Positions 53,994 to 63,002 are shown, numbered from the stretch's first letter. The stretch: DNA of 64,000 nucleotides from Luteimonas cucumeris (GCF_007830035.1 NZ_VLKN01000003.1:186001-250000); one strand, 5' to 3'. The notes: generated by a model from the sequence alone, not told the origin. Translations and numbers: made by a program.

Positions 53994-55988
53994 TCAGGGC
54001 TCCAGCAAGGCCAGTACCGCATCGGCCTCGACGAAGTCGCCGGCATCGGCGCGCAGTTCGGCGACCACGCCGTCGCGCGGCGATTTCAACGCAAGTTCCA
54101 TCTTCATCGCTTCCATCACCAGCAGTTCCTGCCCCTCGACCACGCTGTCGCCCGTCGCGACCTTGACCAGCACCACACGTCCCGGCATCGGCGCCTGGAT
54201 CCGATCGTCGCCGCGACTGGCGGCGCCGGGTTCGTATCGATACAGGAGCACCGGTTCCAGGCGCAAGCGACGCGTGCCGTCGTGCGCGTCGAGCGAACCG
54301 GCGCCCGCGGCCATCTGGAAACGCCAGCCCTGTTCATCAAAACGCGCGCTGAGCACGTCATCGGTCAGCCTCGCGCCGGCGACCGTGACGGTGCGGCCGT
54401 CATGCTCGATGCGGTATTCGCCGGCACTGCCGTGCGCGACCAGTTCCAGCCTCTGCCCGCGATGCAGGAACGCCAGCGTGCGGCCACCGGCGTGGCCCAG
54501 GCGCCAGCCGTCGGCGACGGCCCAGGGTGACGAGGCATCGGGCAGGTTGCGCGCCTGTTCGCGCTGCGTGGCTTCCTGGGTCAACAGTGTGGCAACCGCT
54601 GCCGCCAGCAGCAGGTGCGGTTCCGCATCCTTCGCCGGCATGAACTGATCCAGATGCCGGTCCAGGTAGCCGGTATCGATGCTGCCGTCGACGATCGCCG
54701 GGTGCCGCACCAGCCTTTCCAGGAATTCGATGTTGGACTTCGGGCCCTCGATGCGGCATTGCGCCAGCGCCTCGCGCAGGCGCGCCAGCGCCCGCGGGCG
54801 ATCCTTGTCCCAGACGATCAGCTTGGCGATCATCGGGTCGTAGAAGATCGTCACCGTATCGCCTTCGACCACGCCGGAATCGATCCGCACGTGCTCGTCG
54901 GGTAGCGGCAGGCGCAGCTGCCGCAGCTTGCCGGAGCCGGGCAGGAAACCGGCCTCCGGATCCTCGGCGTACAGACGCACTTCGATCGCGTGCCCGTGCT
55001 GGCCGATCTGTTCCTGGGCCAGCGGCAGGGCGTCGCCGGCAGCGATCCGCAGCTGCCATTCGACCAGGTCCAGGCCGGTGACCAGTTCGGTCACCGGATG
55101 TTCCACCTGCAGCCGCGTGTTGATCTCCATGAAATAGAAGCCGCCGTCGGGCGCGACGATGAACTCGACGGTGCCGGCGTTGACGTAGTCGATCGCGCGT
55201 GCGGCCAACACCGCCGCCGCGCCCATCGCCGCGCGCATTTCAGCAGTGAGGAAGGTCGACGGCGATTCCTCCAGCACCTTCTGGTAGCGACGCTGCGCCG
55301 AGCACTCGCGCTCGTTGAGGTGGATCACGTTGCCGTGGCGGTCGCCGAAGACCTGGATCTCGATGTGGCGCGGCTGCTCTACGTAGCGTTCCAGCAGCAC
55401 GCGGTCTCGTCCGAACGCGTTCTTCGCCTCGCGCTGGCAGCTTTCCAGATGCGGCAGGAATTCCTCCAGGCTGCGCACGATGCGCATTCCCTTGCCGCCG
55501 CCACCGTGCGCGGCCTTGATCATCAGCGGAAAGCCGATCCGCGCGGCCTCCCGGGCCAGCAGTTGCGGCGACTGGTCCTCGCCGGTGTATCCGGGCACCA
55601 CCGGCACGCCGGCTGCCTGCATCAGTTCCTTGGCGCCGGCCTTGCTGCCCATCTTGCGCATCGACGCCGCGTCGGGACCGATGAAAGCGATGCCCGCGGC
55701 AGCCACCGCATCGGCGAAGTCGGCGTTCTCGCTGAGGAAGCCGTAACCCGGATGGATCGCCTGTGCACCGGAGCGCCTGGCGACGTCGATGATCGCGTCG
55801 CCGCGCAGATAGCTGTCCTGTGGCCGCGGCCCGCCGATCGGCCAGGCCTCGTCGGCGAGTCGTACATGCTGCGCATCGGCATCGGCTTCGGAGAACACCG
55901 CCACGGTGCGGATGCCGAGCCGGCGCGCGGTACGGATCACGCGACAGGCGATTTCGCCGCGATTGGCGATCAGGATCTTGTCGAACAT
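53994..55988 (-). CDS. liuD: 3-Methylcrotonyl-CoA carboxylase, biotin-carrying alpha subunit
   Basis: The 664-residue protein has a biotin carboxylase domain (IANRGEIACRVIRTARRLG, GGGGKGMRIV, RYVEQPRHIEIQVFGD, MEINTRLQVEHPVTE), a middle region, and a C-terminal biotinyl domain with MEAMKME around the biotin lysine and APMPGRVVLVKV. Together with the beta subunit at 61304-62911 it should carboxylate 3-methylcrotonyl-CoA. The context of HMG-CoA lyase and methylglutaconyl-CoA hydratase favours this over acetyl- or propionyl-CoA carboxylase. The DUF559 element lies directly upstream. Confidence 0.9.
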   Translation of the reverse strand: MFDKILIANRGEIACRVIRTARRLGIRTVAVFSEADADAQHVRLADEAWPIGGPRPQDSYLRGDAIIDVARRSGAQAIHPGYGFLSENADFADAVAAAGIAFIGPDAASMRKMGSKAGAKELMQAAGVPVVPGYTGEDQSPQLLAREAARIGFPLMIKAAHGGGGKGMRIVRSLEEFLPHLESCQREAKNAFGRDRVLLERYVEQPRHIEIQVFGDRHGNVIHLNERECSAQRRYQKVLEESPSTFLTAEMRAAMGAAAVLAARAIDYVNAGTVEFIVAPDGGFYFMEINTRLQVEHPVTELVTGLDLVEWQLRIAAGDALPLAQEQIGQHGHAIEVRLYAEDPEAGFLPGSGKLRQLRLPLPDEHVRIDSGVVEGDTVTIFYDPMIAKLIVWDKDRPRALARLREALAQCRIEGPKSNIEFLERLVRHPAIVDGSIDTGYLDRHLDQFMPAKDAEPHLLLAAAVATLLTQEATQREQARNLPDASSPWAVADGWRLGHAGGRTLAFLHRGQRLELVAHGSAGEYRIEHDGRTVTVAGARLTDDVLSARFDEQGWRFQMAAGAGSLDAHDGTRRLRLEPVLLYRYEPGAASRGDDRIQAPMPGRVVLVKVATGDSVVEGQELLVMEAMKMELALKSPRDGVVAELRADAGDFVEADAVLALLEP

Positions 55989-56000
55989 GGCTTTCGCTTT

Positions 56001-56402
56001 TTAGCCCTCCCCTTCAAGGGGAGGGTTGGGTGGGGATGGGTTTGCTCTTTCGCGCAGTGCCCGCCAGATCACATCGAGAACCCCGTCCATGTTCTCGTAG
56101 ATCTCATTGTTCCAGAACCTCAGGACCACGAAACCCGCTTTCTCCAGCATTGCGGTTCGCGTGCTGTCGTATTCGGCGGCTTCCGCATGTTGCCCGCCAT
56201 CCAGCTCAACCGCTACTTTTCGCTCCAAGCAGGCGAAATCAAGGGTGTAATCGCCGAATGGATGTTGGCGACGGAACTTCGTTCCATCTAACTGTCTGCC
56301 ACGTAATCGTTGCCATAAGGCGCGTTCCGCATCGGTCGCGTTGTTGCGCAACCCGCGCTGTAATCCGGCGTCGATTATTTTTCGGTTGGTTTGGCCGTCC
56401 AT
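56001..56402 (-). CDS. DUF559 endonuclease-like protein within an inverted-repeat element
   Basis: The 133-residue protein has the DUF559 pattern: ATDAERALWQRLRGRQLDGTKFRRQHPFGDY, then LDFACLERKVAVELDGGQH and VLRFWNNEI. D55, E66 and D68 would be metal-binding residues of a restriction-like nuclease fold (related to Vsr). The last codons (NPSPPNPPLEGEG) are encoded by the left terminal repeat. The start at 56402 (MDGQTNRKIIDAG) is used; a longer frame to 56477 would read through the right repeat. Its function is unknown. Confidence 0.8.
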   Translation of the reverse strand: MDGQTNRKIIDAGLQRGLRNNATDAERALWQRLRGRQLDGTKFRRQHPFGDYTLDFACLERKVAVELDGGQHAEAAEYDSTRTAMLEKAGFVVLRFWNNEIYENMDGVLDVIWRALRERANPSPPNPPLEGEG

Positions 56403-56467
56403 ATGCTCTTCGTGACTTCGAACATCAAACCCATCCCCACCCAACCCTCCCCTTGAAGGGGAGGGCT
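56003..56467. mobile_element. 465-bp DUF559 cassette with perfect 41-bp terminal inverted repeats
   Basis: Positions 56003-56043 and 56427-56467 are perfect 41-base inverted repeats. Each holds an internal palindrome CCCTCCCCTT-AAGGGGAGGG and then GTTGGGTGGGGATGGG (or its complement). Between them is one gene, the DUF559 protein. No target duplication is seen at the edges. The unit sits between the MCC alpha subunit gene and the VOC gene without breaking either, which suggests a recent insertion by an unknown route. Confidence 0.7.
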
Positions 56468-56478
56468 TCAGGAGCAAG

Positions 56479-56862
56479 CTACTCGGGTGCGTGGCAGACC
56501 GCTTCGATATTGTGGCCGTCCGGATCGATCACGAACGCGCCGTAATAGTTCTCGTGGTAGTGCGGCCGCAGTCCGGGCGGGCCGTTGTCGGTGGCGCCGG
56601 CAGCGAGGGCGGTTTCATGAAACTTCCGCACTGCGGCGCGATCGGCGGCGAGTATCGCGACATGGGTGCGGGCGTGCCGGTCGCTGCTGCTGATCCAGAA
56701 ATCAGGCTTGCCCTTGCCGAAGCCGGCGGCGCTGGAACCGTCGCCGGTCATTTCCGGGGTGACTTCCATGACCAGGCCATAGCCCAGCGGTGCGAATACG
56801 GCCGTATAGAACGCCTTGGAACGGGCGAAGTCGGAAACGGGAATGCCGACGTGATCGAGCAT
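56479..56862 (-). CDS. VOC-family glyoxalase/dioxygenase-like protein
   Basis: The 127-residue protein has the vicinal-oxygen-chelate fold: MLDHVGIPVSDFARSKAFYTAVFAPLGY, then THVAILAADRAAVRKFHETALAAGATDNGPPGLRPHYHENYYGAFVIDPDGHNIEAVCH. The metal ligands H and E appear at the usual places (DHVG, HNIEAV). The reaction is unknown. It follows the enoyl-CoA hydratase gene by two bases, so it is part of the same transcript. Confidence 0.85.
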   Translation of the reverse strand: MLDHVGIPVSDFARSKAFYTAVFAPLGYGLVMEVTPEMTGDGSSAAGFGKGKPDFWISSSDRHARTHVAILAADRAAVRKFHETALAAGATDNGPPGLRPHYHENYYGAFVIDPDGHNIEAVCHAPE

Positions 56863-56864
56863 GG

Positions 56865-57656
56865 CTACTCCTTGATCCAGGCAGGAGGGTGTTTTTCGAG
56901 GAAGGCGGCGATGCCTTGCTGGCCTTCCGGCGAGATGCGCAGGCGCGCGATCAGATGGGCGTTGGCCGCGTCCAGCGCATCGCGGTCGCTGCCCATCGCG
57001 ACGACATCGCGTACCAGCGTTTTCGCGGTCGCGCTGGCGATCGGGCCGGCCTTCAGCAGCAGGTCGACCTGACGCTGCACGACCGCATCGAGGTGACCGG
57101 CCGGGACCACCTGGTGCAGCAGGCCGATCTGCAATGCCGTATCGGCATCGAAGGATTCGGCGCTGGCGAACCAGCGTCGCGCCTGGCGCGATCCGATGGC
57201 CGCGACGACGTAGGGCGAGATCACGGCCGGCAACAGCCCGAGCCTGCTTTCGGTCAGGCCGAATTTCGCCTCCGGCACGCCGATCGCGATGTCGCAGCAG
57301 GCGACCAGGCCGACGCCGCCACCGAAGGCGGCGCCCTGGACGCGGGCGATGGTCGGCTTGGGCAGTTCGTCGAGCGTGCGCATCAGGCGGGCGAGGGCGA
57401 GCGCGTCGTCGCGATTTTCGGCCTCGCTGGCCTTCGCCATGCCGCGCATCCAGTTCAGGTCGGCGCCAGCCGAGAACGACGTGCCGGACGCTTCCAGCAC
57501 CATCACGCGCACGCCGGCATCCACGGCGATGGCTTCCAGTGCGGCGGTAAGCCCGGCAATGAGGTCGGCGTCGAAGGCGTTGTGCAGCTCCGGCCGGTCC
57601 AGGCGCAGGCGCGCGACCTGACCCGTGCGTTCGACCTGGAAGTGCGCTGTCGTCAT
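56865..57656 (-). CDS. liuC: Enoyl-CoA hydratase, probable methylglutaconyl-CoA hydratase
   Basis: The 263-residue crotonase-family enzyme has LDRPELHNAFDADLIAGL, ASGTSFSAGADLNWM, the oxyanion GAAFGGGVGLVACCDIAI and AKFGLTESRLGLLPAVISPYVV. E and G of the last segment match catalytic residues of the hydratases. The location next to carboxylase and HMG-CoA lyase genes suggests it hydrates 3-methylglutaconyl-CoA in leucine breakdown. The specific substrate is inferred from context. Confidence 0.88.
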   Translation of the reverse strand: MTTAHFQVERTGQVARLRLDRPELHNAFDADLIAGLTAALEAIAVDAGVRVMVLEASGTSFSAGADLNWMRGMAKASEAENRDDALALARLMRTLDELPKPTIARVQGAAFGGGVGLVACCDIAIGVPEAKFGLTESRLGLLPAVISPYVVAAIGSRQARRWFASAESFDADTALQIGLLHQVVPAGHLDAVVQRQVDLLLKAGPIASATAKTLVRDVVAMGSDRDALDAANAHLIARLRISPEGQQGIAAFLEKHPPAWIKE

Positions 57657-57740
57657 CGAAGCCGCTCGCGAAGGGGGACTGCATGATAGCCGGAGGCAGT
57701 GTTCCAGCCGGGCGACTTCGGCCGCCGCCGGCGAATGCTA

Positions 57741-57759
57741 GAATGAGAACAATTCTTGT
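57741..57759. promoter_or_regulatory. Probable Fur box before feoA
   Basis: GAATGAGAACAATTCTTGT is a partly palindromic 19-mer (AGAA-CAA-TTCT core) resembling Fur operators, with a possible -10 element TAGAAT starting two bases before it. It lies 12 bases before the feoA ATG, where iron-loaded Fur could block expression. Confidence 0.55.
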
Positions 57760-57771
57760 TTGCTGCCTCGC

Positions 57772-58023
57772 ATGATCCTTTCCGAATTGCCACAACGCAC
57801 CTCGGCCACGGTGGAAGCCGTCGAGGACCGGGTTCCGAACGACCTCATTTCGCGGCGGCTGCGCGAACTGGGTTTCGTCGACGGCGAGCAGGTGGAGGTG
57901 ATGGCGGTCGGGCCGATCGGGGCCGAACCGCTGCTGGTGCAGGTCGGTTACACGCGTTTCGCCCTGCGTCGCAATGAAGCCGCACGGATCCGCGTGCGCA
58001 GCAACGGGAGCGGCGGCGCATGA
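57772..58023 (+). CDS. feoA: Ferrous iron transport protein FeoA
   Basis: The 83-residue protein is a small SH3-like cytoplasmic partner of FeoB. RRLRELGFVDGEQVEVMAVGPIG and the ending FALRRNEAARIRV match the family. It overlaps the feoB start by four bases and follows a Fur-like operator. Confidence 0.9.
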   Translation: MILSELPQRTSATVEAVEDRVPNDLISRRLRELGFVDGEQVEVMAVGPIGAEPLLVQVGYTRFALRRNEAARIRVRSNGSGGA

Positions 58024-59903
58024 GTGCAACTGCAGTCCCGATGCGGCTGGCCCTGGTCGGCAATCCGAACAGCGGCAAGACGGCACTGTTCAACCAGTTG
58101 ACCGGCAGCCGGCAGAAAGTCGCCAACTACGCCGGCGTGACCGTCGAGCGCAAGGAAGGCCGCCTGGTCGCGCCTTCGGGCCGCCAGTACGCGGTGCTGG
58201 ATCTGCCCGGTGCCTACAGCCTGCATCCGGCCAGTCTCGACGAGGCGATCGCGCGCGATGTCTGCCGCGGTTTCTATCCCGGAGAGCCGGCGCCGGACGC
58301 GCTGGTATGCGTGATCGACGCTACCAATCTGCGCCTGCACCTGCGTTTCGTGCTGGAAGTGCGCGAGATCGGCAAGCCGATGATCGTGGCCCTGAACATG
58401 GCCGATGCCGCACGCCGGCGCGGCATCCAGATCGATGTCGACGCACTGCAGCGCGAACTGGGCGTGCCAGTGATCGAGACGGTGGCCGTGCGCCGTGGCG
58501 GCGCCACGGCGCTGGTCGAGGCACTCGACCGTTTCGATATCGCCACGGCGCCACCGCGGAAGCGGCTGGCCGCGCACGACCACGATGGCGACGTGGAGAT
58601 GGAAGCGCTCCACGCCGAGACGCGGCGCCTGCTGTCGCTGGCGGTGACGATGCCGCGTCGCACCGCGCGCATCGACGACGCGCTGGATCGATGGCTGCTG
58701 CATCCCGTGTTCGGGCTGATGGCGCTGGCGGTGGTGATGTTCCTGATCTTCCAGGCGGTGTACGCCTGGGCGACGCCGATGATGGACGCCATCGAAGCGG
58801 TCACCGGCTGGCTCGGTGCTCAGGTGGGTAGTGCGCTGCCGGAAGGACCGCTCAACAGTCTGCTGGTGGACGGCATCATCGCCGGCGTCGGTGGCGTGAT
58901 CGTGTTCCTGCCGCAGATCCTGATCCTGTTCGCCTTCATCCTGGCGCTGGAAGAATCGGGTTACCTGCCGCGCGCGGCCTTCCTGCTCGACCGGATGATG
59001 GCTGCGGCCGGCCTGTCGGGTCGTTCCTTCATCCCGCTGCTGTCGAGCTTTGCCTGCGCGATCCCCGGCATCATGGCGACGCGCTCGATCCAGGATCCGC
59101 GCGACCGGCTCGCCACGATCCTGGTCGCGCCGCTGATGACCTGTTCGGCGCGGCTGCCGGTATACGCACTGCTGATCGGCGCCTTCATCCCGCAGCAGCA
59201 GGTATGGGGCGTCTTCAACCTGCAGGGCCTGGTGCTGTTCGCGCTGTACATGGCTGGCATCCTCAGCGCGCTGGTGGTGTCGTGGGTGATGAAGAAATGG
59301 CGCCGCGACAAGAGCGAACATCCGCTGCTGCTGGAACTGCCGTCCTATCGCCTGCCGCATCCACGCGACCTGCTGATCGGCCTCTACGAGCGCGCGATGA
59401 TCTTCCTGAAGCGCGTCGGCGGCATCATCCTGGCGCTGACCGTGCTGCTGTGGTTCCTGCTGTCGTTCCCGGCAGCGCCCGCGGATGCGGTCGGGCCGGC
59501 GATCGATTACAGCTTCGCCGGACGCATCGGCCATGCGATGACGGCGATCTTCGCGCCGATCGGTTTCAACTGGCAGATCTGCATCGCGCTGATTCCGGGC
59601 ATGGCTGCGCGCGAGGTGGCGGTGTCCTCGCTGGCGACGGTGTACGCGTTGTCCGCCGCGGATGACGAAGCGGCAGCGCAGGCGCTGTCGCCGCTGATCG
59701 CCGACGGCTGGTCGCTGGCCACCGCGTTGTCGCTGCTGGTGTGGTTCATCTACGCGCCGCAGTGCATTTCCACGCTGGCCACGATCAGGCGCGAAACGAA
59801 TTCCTGGAAACACGTCGCGATCAGCGCGGGCTACCTGTTCGCGCTGGCCTATCTGGCCTCGCTGGTCACCTACCAGGTCGCCGTGGCGCTGGGGGCGGGG
59901 TGA
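58020..59903 (+). CDS. feoB: Ferrous iron transporter FeoB
   Basis: The 627-residue protein has an N-terminal G domain (LALVGNPNSGKTALFNQLTG as G1, VTVERKEG, DLPGAYSL as G3, NMAD as G4), then membrane Gate segments including SFACAIPGIMATRSIQDPRDR and APLMTCSARLPVYALLI with the conserved cysteines, and AAREVAVSSLATVY. It imports Fe(II) across the inner membrane. It is shorter than E. coli FeoB (773), mainly in the region between the G domain and the membrane part. Confidence 0.95.
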   Translation: MSATAVPMRLALVGNPNSGKTALFNQLTGSRQKVANYAGVTVERKEGRLVAPSGRQYAVLDLPGAYSLHPASLDEAIARDVCRGFYPGEPAPDALVCVIDATNLRLHLRFVLEVREIGKPMIVALNMADAARRRGIQIDVDALQRELGVPVIETVAVRRGGATALVEALDRFDIATAPPRKRLAAHDHDGDVEMEALHAETRRLLSLAVTMPRRTARIDDALDRWLLHPVFGLMALAVVMFLIFQAVYAWATPMMDAIEAVTGWLGAQVGSALPEGPLNSLLVDGIIAGVGGVIVFLPQILILFAFILALEESGYLPRAAFLLDRMMAAAGLSGRSFIPLLSSFACAIPGIMATRSIQDPRDRLATILVAPLMTCSARLPVYALLIGAFIPQQQVWGVFNLQGLVLFALYMAGILSALVVSWVMKKWRRDKSEHPLLLELPSYRLPHPRDLLIGLYERAMIFLKRVGGIILALTVLLWFLLSFPAAPADAVGPAIDYSFAGRIGHAMTAIFAPIGFNWQICIALIPGMAAREVAVSSLATVYALSAADDEAAAQALSPLIADGWSLATALSLLVWFIYAPQCISTLATIRRETNSWKHVAISAGYLFALAYLASLVTYQVAVALGAG

Positions 59904-59905
59904 GC

Positions 59906-60163
59906 ATGTCGAGCATGTCGCTGACGCTGCAGTACGTGGTGATCGCGATCGCGGTGCTGGCCAGTGTCGTCGTCGTCGCCCGGAAACAGTTTCCGCAGGC
60001 AACGCGAAGGTTGCGCATCGCGTGTGCGTTGCCGCTGCTGCGCGAGGGGCGGCCGCCGTGGCTGCGTTCGTTCGGACGCTGGATCGCGCCACCGCCATCG
60101 CAGGCCGGCGCCGACGCGTGCGGCGGCTGCAACAGTTGCGATACTTCGTCGAAACCCGGGTAG
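59906..60163 (+). CDS. Small Cys-rich membrane protein following FeoB
   Basis: The 85-residue protein has one membrane helix near the N-terminus (LQYVVIAIAVLASVVVVA), a basic stretch, and a C-terminal CGGCNSCDTS cluster. It resembles the FeoB-associated Cys-rich proteins of other bacteria, which may handle or sense iron. The start is two bases after the feoB stop. A second in-frame ATG lies nine bases on. Function is inferred only from position and cysteines. Confidence 0.7.
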   Translation: MSSMSLTLQYVVIAIAVLASVVVVARKQFPQATRRLRIACALPLLREGRPPWLRSFGRWIAPPPSQAGADACGGCNSCDTSSKPG

Positions 60164-60201
60164 GTCAGGCGCCCGCGCAGCAGTTCCGCGCAAGCAGCGG
60201 G

Positions 60202-60561
60202 TCAGTGACGGCGCGCCTTGGCACCGGTGGCGGCGAACATTTCCACGGCCAGGGTGAACGTTCGTTGTTCGTTGGGATGCAGTGCGCCGACGCCGACGAC
60301 GTGGCGCGACACTTCCTCGCCACGTTCGTTGCGGATCGTCACCACCACCGAATATTCCGATGAGCCGCCATGGGCCGGCTGGCGGATGATGCCCTCGACC
60401 TTCAACGGCGAAGGCAGCGATTCCGCGAGCGGCGATGCCGCGGAATCGATGCGCAGGTAGTGCTTGCAAGCCGGGCAGACGCTCGCGCTTTCCAGGATCC
60501 TGGTCTTGCAATGCGGGCAGGTCCGCGTCGAACCTGCCGTTCCCGGACGCGGCGTGCTCAT
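60202..60561 (-). CDS. Small zinc-ribbon protein coupled to bactofilin gene
   Basis: I do not recognise a named family. The 119-residue protein has an N-terminal zinc ribbon (RTCPHCKTRI...SVCPACKHYL) and then a beta-rich domain (SEYSVVVTIRNERGEEVSRHVVGVG). No signal peptide is seen. Its ATG overlaps the bactofilin stop by four bases, so the two act together in expression. Confidence 0.75.
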   Translation of the reverse strand: MSTPRPGTAGSTRTCPHCKTRILESASVCPACKHYLRIDSAASPLAESLPSPLKVEGIIRQPAHGGSSEYSVVVTIRNERGEEVSRHVVGVGALHPNEQRTFTLAVEMFAATGAKARRH

Positions 60562-61097
60562 GCGCCGGCGCCGTTCTCCGTCGACTTCTTGCCGCCCTTG
60601 TCGTCCTTCCAGCCGAAGTCGGCCTGGCCGCGCATGCGCGAACCGGCGGCGACGCTGAGCGAACCGGCCTTCAGATCGCCGACCAGCACGCCGCTGGCCT
60701 GCAGCTCGACCACGGCCGCCGACTCGATGTTGCCTTCCACTTCACCGGCGATGATCACCTTGTTGGCGCGCACGCCACCGGTGAGCTTGGCGCCGGTCTC
60801 GATGGTGAGGTCGCCCTGCACGTTGACGTCGCCCTTGAACTTGCCGGCGATGCGGACATGGCCACTGCCTTCGATCTTGCCTTCGATGGTGATGTCGGAA
60901 GCGATCAGGGATTCCTTGGCGGCGGACGCCTGCGGAGCTGGTGTCGGGGCCGCACTGAAAGCGGGGGCCGGAGCCGGTGCGAAGTCCTGGCTGACGGTAG
61001 TCTCGCGCGGCTGCGCGGGTGCCGGTGCCGGCGGCGGATCCAGCGGGAAGCTGGCGGTATCTTTCTTCGCGGGGGTCTGTTCTTTCCAGATCGCCAT
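60558..61097 (-). CDS. Bactofilin (polymer-forming cytoskeletal protein)
   Basis: The 179-residue protein has a Pro/Ala-rich disordered start to about residue 60 and a bactofilin beta-helix (about 65-165): SDITIEGKIEGSGHVRIAGKFKGDV, then GDLTIETGAKLTGGVRANKVIIAGEVEGNI, and VGDLKAGSLSVAAGSRMRG. Bactofilins form non-nucleotide filaments in cell shape, stalk or polar functions. The usual M23 peptidase neighbour is absent. A short C-terminal tail (KDDKGGKKSTENGAGA) is charged. Confidence 0.9.
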   Translation of the reverse strand: MAIWKEQTPAKKDTASFPLDPPPAPAPAQPRETTVSQDFAPAPAPAFSAAPTPAPQASAAKESLIASDITIEGKIEGSGHVRIAGKFKGDVNVQGDLTIETGAKLTGGVRANKVIIAGEVEGNIESAAVVELQASGVLVGDLKAGSLSVAAGSRMRGQADFGWKDDKGGKKSTENGAGA

Positions 61098-61264
61098 GGA
61101 ACGTTTCCTCTTATCGATAGGCAGGACGGGGGACGACTGCGTCGTAGCCGGAGACTAACACGCGTTTCCGCACGTGCGTCGCGATAAGTCTCACTAAAAC
61201 GATACTTTGCGCGATGTTCTGATGGCGTCCCACCAATACATGTCACGGCACGGACGCATCGCTG

Positions 61265-61284
61265 AATGGAGTTAAATTTCCATT
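61265..61284. repeat. 20-bp AT-rich palindrome after liuB
   Basis: AATGGA (61265-61270) and TCCATT (61279-61284) surround GTTAAATT. It lies 20 bases beyond the 3' end of the MCC beta subunit gene and on the far side of the bactofilin start. It may be a weak transcript end or a regulator site; no T run is present. Confidence 0.35.
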
Positions 61285-61303
61285 AGCGATGTCGAGCGTC
61301 GGC

Positions 61304-62911
61304 CTACATCCTGAATACGCCAAACTTCGCCGGTTCGATCGGCGCATTCAGCGATGCCGAAATCGCCAGGCCGAGCACGCGGCGGGTGTCCGCCGGATCG
61401 ATGATGCCGTCGTCCCACAACCGCGCGGTGGCGTAGTACGGATTGCCCTGCGATTCGTACTGCTCGCGGATCGGCGCCTTGAATGCGGCTTCCTCATCCG
61501 CGCTCCAGGACTTGCCGGCCGCCTCGATGCCGTCGCGTTTGATCGTGGCCAGCACTCCGGCCGCCTGTTCGCCGCCCATCACGCTGATCCGCGCATTCGG
61601 CCACATCCACAGGAAGCGTCCGCCATAGGCGCGGCCGCACATCGCGTAGTTGCCTGCGCCGAAGCTGCCGCCGATGACGACAGTGAATTTCGGCACCGAC
61701 GAACACGCCACTGCGGTCACCATCTTGGCTCCATCCTTGGCGATGCCGGCGTTCTCGTATTTCCTGCCGACCATGAAACCAGTGATGTTCTGCAGGAACA
61801 CCAGAGGGATGCCGCGCTGGTTGCACAGTTCGATGAAGTGCGCGCCCTTGAGCGCGCTCTCCGAAAACAGGATGCCGTTGTTGGCGACGATGCCGACCGG
61901 ATAGCCGTGCAGGTGCGCGAAACCGCAGACCAGCGTCTTGCCGTAACGCGCCTTGAACTCCTGGAGCTCGCTGCCATCGACGATGCGCGCGATCAATTCG
62001 CGGATGTCGAACGGGCGCCGCGTGTCCTTGGGCACGATCCCGTAAAGCTCCTCGGAAGCGAACAGCGGATCGCGCGCCGGTTGCGTCGCCACCGGCAGGG
62101 TCTTGCTGCGATTGAGACTGCCGACGATGTCGCGCGCGATCTGCAGCGCATGGGTGTCGTTCTCGGCAAGGTGATCAGCCACGCCCGAAATCGAGGTGTG
62201 CACCTCGGCGCCGCCGAGCGATTCGGCATCGACCACTTCGCCGGTGGCGGCCTTCACCAGCGGCGGGCCGCCGAGGAAGATGGTGCCCTGTTCGCGGACG
62301 ATGATCGATTCATCGCACATGGCCGGCACGTACGCGCCGCCGGCTGTGCAACTGCCCATCACCACCGCGATCTGCGGGATGTTCTCCGCGCTCAGGCGCG
62401 CCTGGTTGTAGAAGATCCGGCCAAAGTGTTCCCGGTCCGGAAACACCTCGTCCTGCAGCGGCAGGAACGCACCGCCGGAGTCGACCAGATAGATGCATGG
62501 CAGCCGGTTCTCGCGGGCGACTTCCTGCGCGCGCAGATGTTTCTTGACCGTCATCGGGAAGTAAGTGCCGCCCTTGACGGTGGCGTCGTTGGCGACCACC
62601 ACCACCTCCTGCCCGAGCACGCGGCCGATGCCGGTGACGATGCCGGCGGCAGGCGCGGCGCCGTCGTACATGCCATCGGCGGCCAGTGCGCTCAGTTCGA
62701 GGAAGGGCGAGCCGGGGTCGAGCAGGGCGGTGACGCGATCGCGTGCCAGCAGCTTGCCGCGTTCGGTGTGCCGCAGGCTCGCCTTCTCGCCACCGCCAGC
62801 AGCCGCGGCGGACAGGCGCGCATCGAGTTCGTCGACCAGTGCGCGATGATAGGCGACGTTGTCGCGGAACTCCGGCGAACGCGGGTCGAGTTGGGAAGTG
62901 AGTACGGGCAT
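61304..62911 (-). CDS. liuB: 3-Methylcrotonyl-CoA carboxylase, beta (carboxyltransferase) subunit
   Basis: The 535-residue protein has the carboxyltransferase fold: [124 protein letters not shown] and [16 protein letters not shown]. This is the MccB/LiuB pattern rather than acetyl-CoA carboxylase. Its biotin partner is about 5.3 kb away at 53994-55988. The liu set is thus split by feoAB and the bactofilin pair. The start at 62911 ([12 protein letters not shown]) is the expected N-terminus. Confidence 0.92.
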   Translation of the reverse strand: MPVLTSQLDPRSPEFRDNVAYHRALVDELDARLSAAAAGGGEKASLRHTERGKLLARDRVTALLDPGSPFLELSALAADGMYDGAAPAAGIVTGIGRVLGQEVVVVANDATVKGGTYFPMTVKKHLRAQEVARENRLPCIYLVDSGGAFLPLQDEVFPDREHFGRIFYNQARLSAENIPQIAVVMGSCTAGGAYVPAMCDESIIVREQGTIFLGGPPLVKAATGEVVDAESLGGAEVHTSISGVADHLAENDTHALQIARDIVGSLNRSKTLPVATQPARDPLFASEELYGIVPKDTRRPFDIRELIARIVDGSELQEFKARYGKTLVCGFAHLHGYPVGIVANNGILFSESALKGAHFIELCNQRGIPLVFLQNITGFMVGRKYENAGIAKDGAKMVTAVACSSVPKFTVVIGGSFGAGNYAMCGRAYGGRFLWMWPNARISVMGGEQAAGVLATIKRDGIEAAGKSWSADEEAAFKAPIREQYESQGNPYYATARLWDDGIIDPADTRRVLGLAISASLNAPIEPAKFGVFRM

Positions 62912-63002
62912 GCGCGGCGCGTCGTGGCTGGCGAAGGCCAAAGGATACAGACCGGCGTCATCGAAAGGCTGCCTGTGCTCGGCACGGTGGGTCCTCTGCA
63001 AC

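Noticed and set aside
57948-60098. A 716-codon minus-strand reading frame
   Set aside because: It is antisense to feoB, is rich in His/Arg/Gln, and has no domain.
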